The notes under the pieces are model-generated. The model saw nothing but the letters and a program-made list of their open reading frames with translations. It was not told the DNA's origin and did not search any database. Positions 5,878-8,040 of a stretch of DNA of 8,040 nt are shown here, in pieces. Both the position numbers and the translations under genes were made by a program. Each line of letters starts with the position of its first letter. The first letter of the stretch is position 1. The DNA comes from an uncultured Gemmatimonadota bacterium (GTDB lineage: Bacteria > Gemmatimonadota > Gemmatimonadetes > Gemmatimonadales > GWC2-71-9), in contig CALGOK010000204.1 of NCBI GenBank assembly GCA_937961295.1, forward strand, positions 1 through 8,040, in the 5' to 3' direction.

Positions 5878-6554
5878 TGGCCGAATCGTCGATGCTCACG
5901 CGGGTGCTCAAGTCGGCCGTGCAGCGCGGCGCCTCCGACGTCCATGCCAAGGCGGGCGACGTGTTCCGCGCGCGGGTCGACGGCACCCTGGTGGGACTCA
6001 CCAAGCAGCGCCTCACCCCGGACCAGACGCGCGCGCTGGCGGCGACGTTCGCCGGGCTCACGCTCGATGACCCTCGCCTCGATTCGCTGCGCGATTTCGA
6101 CTGCTCGTGGGGGATCCCCGGCGTGGGACGATTCCGCGTCAACGTGCTGCGGCAGCGCTCGTCGTTCATGGTGGTGCTGCGGGTCATCCCGTTCTCGGTG
6201 CCGACGCCCGAGGGACTCAACCTCCCCGAGTCGGTGCTGCGCTTCGCCGAGGCGGAGCGGGGACTGGTGCTGGTGGCCGGGCCGAGCGGGGCGGGGAAGA
6301 CCTCGACCATCGCGGCGATGGTGCACCACATCAATCGCAGCACCGCGCGGCACGTGATCACGCTCGAGGACCCGATCGAGTACCTGCACCGCGACCTCAC
6401 CGGGTCGATCACCCAGCGCGAGGTGGGGACCGACACCGAGGACACCGCGGCCGGGATCCAGGCGGCGCTCCGGCAGGACGCCGACGTGCGGGCGGTCGGC
6501 GACCTGCGCGACCGGGTGGGGAAAGAGCGGACCATGGGGGCGGCGGAATCGTAG
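5874..6554 (+). CDS. PilT-like type IV pilus ATPase, truncated by an in-frame TAG
   Basis: PilT ATPases are cytoplasmic hexamers that power retraction of type IV pili; intact ones have about 340-370 residues. This frame gives 226. The N-terminal domain shows RGASDVHAKAGD (18-29). The ATPase core has Walker A GPSGAGKTST (136-145), the Asp box ITLEDPIEY (162-170), the QREVGTDT segment (181-188) and AALRQDADV (197-205). Walker B reads DVRAVGD where the family has DVILVGE: an arginine enters the hydrophobic strand and the catalytic glutamate is aspartate. The following residues (RVGKERTMGAAES) resemble the family poorly before TAG at 6552-6554. The same frame then continues with PilT-like sequence to 6869. 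It starts inside the trpS stop (ATGA; a second ATG at 5877 is equally usable), so the two genes are probably co-transcribed. Most likely a nonfunctional gene or a sequence error; PilT versus a PilU-like paralogue cannot be decided. Confidence 0.82.
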   Translation: MMAESSMLTRVLKSAVQRGASDVHAKAGDVFRARVDGTLVGLTKQRLTPDQTRALAATFAGLTLDDPRLDSLRDFDCSWGIPGVGRFRVNVLRQRSSFMVVLRVIPFSVPTPEGLNLPESVLRFAEAERGLVLVAGPSGAGKTSTIAAMVHHINRSTARHVITLEDPIEYLHRDLTGSITQREVGTDTEDTAAGIQAALRQDADVRAVGDLRDRVGKERTMGAAES

Positions 6555-6869
6555 CTGCGGGCGCTGGCGGCACTGCCGGCCCCGGACGCGGCGGGGGCCC
6601 TGCTGCAGGCGGTGGCCTCCCTGCCGCCGGACGAGCGCGACGTCGGCCGGATGCGCCTCGCGGGGGTGCTCCACGCGGTGGTCGCCCAGCGGCTGGTCCC
6701 CCGTGAGGACGGGGAGGGCCGGCTCCCGGTGGTCGAGTGGCTCGAGGCGACTGACCAGGTCCGGGCCGCGATCAGCGGCGGGGCCGAACCGGGCCAGCTC
6801 AAGAAGGCGATCGATCGGGCGGTCAAGGACGGCCACGCGGAGACCTTCACCCAGGCGGGCATGAATTGA
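6555..6869 (+). pseudogene. C-terminal remainder of the PilT-like ATPase gene
   Basis: Read in the same frame as the preceding fragment, this gives 104 residues ending at TGA 6867-6869. It aligns without a gap to the PilT C-terminal region: DAAGALLQAVASLPPDER (family DAAQTIDRIIDVFPPEQQ), then AGVLHAVVAQRLVP (family SLQAVISQQLLP). Next come VEWLEATDQVRAAI, equivalent to the AIRN(L/M)I region, and a terminal HAETFTQAGMN. The His-box segment, normally TGHLVLATLHT, is lost: it reads as the stop codon followed by LRALAALPA. An internal GTG at 6612 could in principle restart translation, but no Shine-Dalgarno was noted and no known 85-residue protein corresponds. The conserved C-terminal part suggests recent damage or a base-calling problem rather than long decay. 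Confidence 0.78.
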
Positions 6870-6895
6870 CCGGGGTCGGCTCGCCTCGGTAGATT
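6866..6895 (+). promoter_or_regulatory. Putative sigma70-type promoter of purA
   Basis: TTGACC (6866-6871), an 18-bp spacer, then TAGATT (6890-6895). The -35 is close to consensus and the -10 keeps the key A and final T positions. The -35 overlaps the stop codon of the pilT remnant, and the predicted transcript start is near 6902. It is in the right place to make purA independent of trpS-pilT. Confidence 0.68.
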
Positions 6896-6914
6896 CCGGG
6901 GGAGTCGACCGAAC

Positions 6915-6938
6915 GGCCCCGTGAGGGGCCTTTTGCTT
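6915..6938 (+). terminator. Rho-independent terminator-like hairpin in the purA leader
   Basis: A perfect 6-bp stem, GGCCCC (6915-6920) with GGGGCC (6925-6930), capped by GTGA, a GNRA-class tetraloop, followed by TTTTGCTT. It lies downstream of the predicted purA promoter and upstream of the purA start. It may end transcripts from trpS-pilT, or attenuate purA by releasing an RNA of about 35 nt. The U-tract is short, so efficiency is uncertain. Confidence 0.65.
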
Positions 6939-6954
6939 GTCCGGGATCCGGCGC

Positions 6955-6959
6955 GGGAG
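6955..6959 (+). promoter_or_regulatory. Ribosome binding site of purA
   Basis: GGGAG, 6 nt before the GTG at 6966. It selects this GTG over the in-frame GTG at 6921, which falls in the loop of the leader hairpin and has no suitable purine run upstream. Confidence 0.7.
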
Positions 6960-6965
6960 TGCCAC

Positions 6966-8040
6966 GTGTTCGATCGCAAACACACCTGCGTGGTGGTGGT
7001 TGGCGCGCAGTGGGGCGATGAGGGGAAGGGGAAGCTGGTCGACGTGCTCGCCGAGCGCGCCGACCTGGTGGTGCGCTACCAGGGTGGCGCCAACGCGGGC
7101 CACACCGTGGTGGTGGGCGACCGCCAGTTCGTGCTGCACCAGATCCCGTCGGGGATCCTCCACCCCGGTGCCAGCTGCGTGGTGGGCAACGGCGTGGTGC
7201 TCGATCCCGAGACGTTCTTCGCCGAGGTGGACCAGCTCGCCGAGCAGGGGATCGACATCGGCGGGCGACTGTTCGTGTCGGAGCGCGCCCACCTCGTGCT
7301 CCCCTACCACAAGCTGCTCGACCAGGCGCGCGAGAAGCAGCAGCAGATCGGCACCACCGGTCGCGGCATCGGCCCCACGTACGAGGACAAGATCGGCCGG
7401 CGCGGCCTGCGGGTGGCCGACCTCTGCCGCGACGACGCCGGCGCGGACCTGCTGGCGCCTCGCATCGCCCGCGCCAATGACCTGCTGGCCCTTCTCGGCT
7501 CCGAGGAGCGGGCCGACCTCGCCGAGCACGTGGAGCTGGCCCGGCGCCTGGGTGCGCGACTGCGGCCGCTGGCCACCGACACGGGGCTGCTGGCATGGCG
7601 CGCGATCCGCGATGGCAAGCGGGTGCTGCTCGAGGGCGCCCAGGGGGCGATGCTCGACGTCGACCACGGCACCTACCCGTTCGTGACGTCGTCGACCACC
7701 ACCGCCGGCGGGGCGGCGGTCGGGGCGGGCATCGGTCCCACCGAGATCGACGGCGTGCTCGGCGTGGTGAAGGCGTACACCACGCGGGTCGGCAACGGCC
7801 CGCTCCCCACGGCGGCGGGCGCCGGGGCGGAGGAGCAACTGCGCGAACTCGGTGGCGAGTTCGGCGCGACCACCGGGCGGCCGCGCCGCTGCGGCTGGTT
7901 CGACGCGCCGGTGGTGCGCTACAGCGTGCGCGTCAACGGCCTCACCGGACTGGCGGTCACCAAGCTCGACGTGCTCGACACCTTCGCGGCGATCCCGGTG
8001 GCGGTTGGCTACCGGCTCGACGGCGAACCCTGCGACGCGA
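6966..8040 (+). CDS. purA: Adenylosuccinate synthetase (3' end outside the window)
   Basis: Catalyses IMP + GTP + aspartate to adenylosuccinate, the first committed step from IMP to AMP. About 358 residues are visible and the frame is still open at the window edge; the family is near 430. Motifs in order are VVVVGAQWGDEGKGK (9-23, catalytic Asp18), GGANAGHTVV (40-49, His46) and IGTTGRGIGPTYEDK (128-142). These are followed by EGAQGAMLDVDHGTYPF (223-239), VVKAYTTRVGNGPLPT (267-282), GATTGRPRRCGWFD (300-313) and NGLTGLAVTKLDVLD (324-338). The GTG start gives a short lead-in (MFDRKHT) before the first strand. The gene has its own promoter and a hairpin in the leader, so it is probably transcribed separately. 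Identity is certain from the motifs. Confidence 0.97.
   Translation, partial: MFDRKHTCVVVVGAQWGDEGKGKLVDVLAERADLVVRYQGGANAGHTVVVGDRQFVLHQIPSGILHPGASCVVGNGVVLDPETFFAEVDQLAEQGIDIGGRLFVSERAHLVLPYHKLLDQAREKQQQIGTTGRGIGPTYEDKIGRRGLRVADLCRDDAGADLLAPRIARANDLLALLGSEERADLAEHVELARRLGARLRPLATDTGLLAWRAIRDGKRVLLEGAQGAMLDVDHGTYPFVTSSTTTAGGAAVGAGIGPTEIDGVLGVVKAYTTRVGNGPLPTAAGAGAEEQLRELGGEFGATTGRPRRCGWFDAPVVRYSVRVNGLTGLAVTKLDVLDTFAAIPVAVGYRLDGEPCDA

Noticed and set aside
6552..6554. TAG in pilT read as a sense codon (recoding)
   Set aside because: The phosphatase gene in this window ends with TAG at 4036-4038, and TAG is absent from inside the other genes, so TAG acts as a stop here. The residues around it are also degraded.
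6486..6570. A pair of compensating frameshifts restoring PilT
   Set aside because: I translated the patch in the other two frames and neither restores the LVGEMRD or TGHLV-TLH motifs, so substitutions rather than frameshifts best explain it.
6937..7686. A 249-codon + strand open frame in the purA region
   Set aside because: It is out of frame with the unmistakable PurA motifs (GDEGKGK, TTGRGIGPTYEDK) and has Arg/Ser/Trp-rich shadow composition.
5601..7838. A 745-codon open frame on the - strand opposite trpS, pilT and purA
   Set aside because: Same compositional shadow effect; it spans several clear + strand genes and has no recognisable domain.
1..8040. CRISPR array, tRNA, rRNA, prophage or defence system
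   Set aside because: No regularly spaced direct repeats, cloverleaf-like sequence, rRNA-like stretches or transposase, integrase or nuclease domains were found; the region is core chromosome.

Overview
The window is a compact, very GC-rich (roughly 70% by eye) bacterial chromosome segment made almost entirely of housekeeping genes. Gene content, codon use, an iron-sulfur-type tryptophanyl-tRNA synthetase, a PilT-type ATPase and TAG/TGA stops fit a free-living, high-GC bacterium. Gemmatimonadota is my best guess from general resemblance, at modest confidence; nothing here proves the phylum.

Region 1 (1-3988, + strand) is the end of the spc ribosomal-protein operon: rpsE (5' end off the window), rpmD, rplO, secY, adk and map. 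Most junctions are tightly coupled (4 nt, 1 nt, a TGATG overlap and a GTGA overlap). The exception is a 100-bp secY-adk gap filled by a large imperfect palindrome. The group makes ribosomal subunits, the Sec translocon channel, adenylate kinase and N-terminal methionine removal. The usual infA/rpmJ/rpsM continuation does not follow map.

Region 2 (3989-4887) holds a second copy of the same palindrome, then an inositol-monophosphatase-family gene on the - strand, convergent with map. The palindrome encodes the last residues of that enzyme. A 36-bp divergent gap separates its start from trpS and appears to hold a promoter that would give a leaderless trpS mRNA.

Region 3 (4888-6869, + strand) is trpS, overlapped by 4 nt by a PilT-like pilus retraction ATPase gene. 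That gene has an in-frame TAG and a decayed stretch around Walker B and the His box, but the reading frame continues with recognisable PilT C-terminal sequence.

Region 4 (6870-8040, + strand) has a good sigma70-like promoter, a short intrinsic-terminator-like hairpin in the leader, and purA (adenylosuccinate synthetase), cut off by the window end.

I see no transposase, tRNA, rRNA, CRISPR array or defence system. The most interesting items are the palindromic heptad repeat family, the broken pilT, the promoter-hairpin leader of purA, the leaderless trpS promoter and the predicted 4Fe-4S motif in TrpRS.
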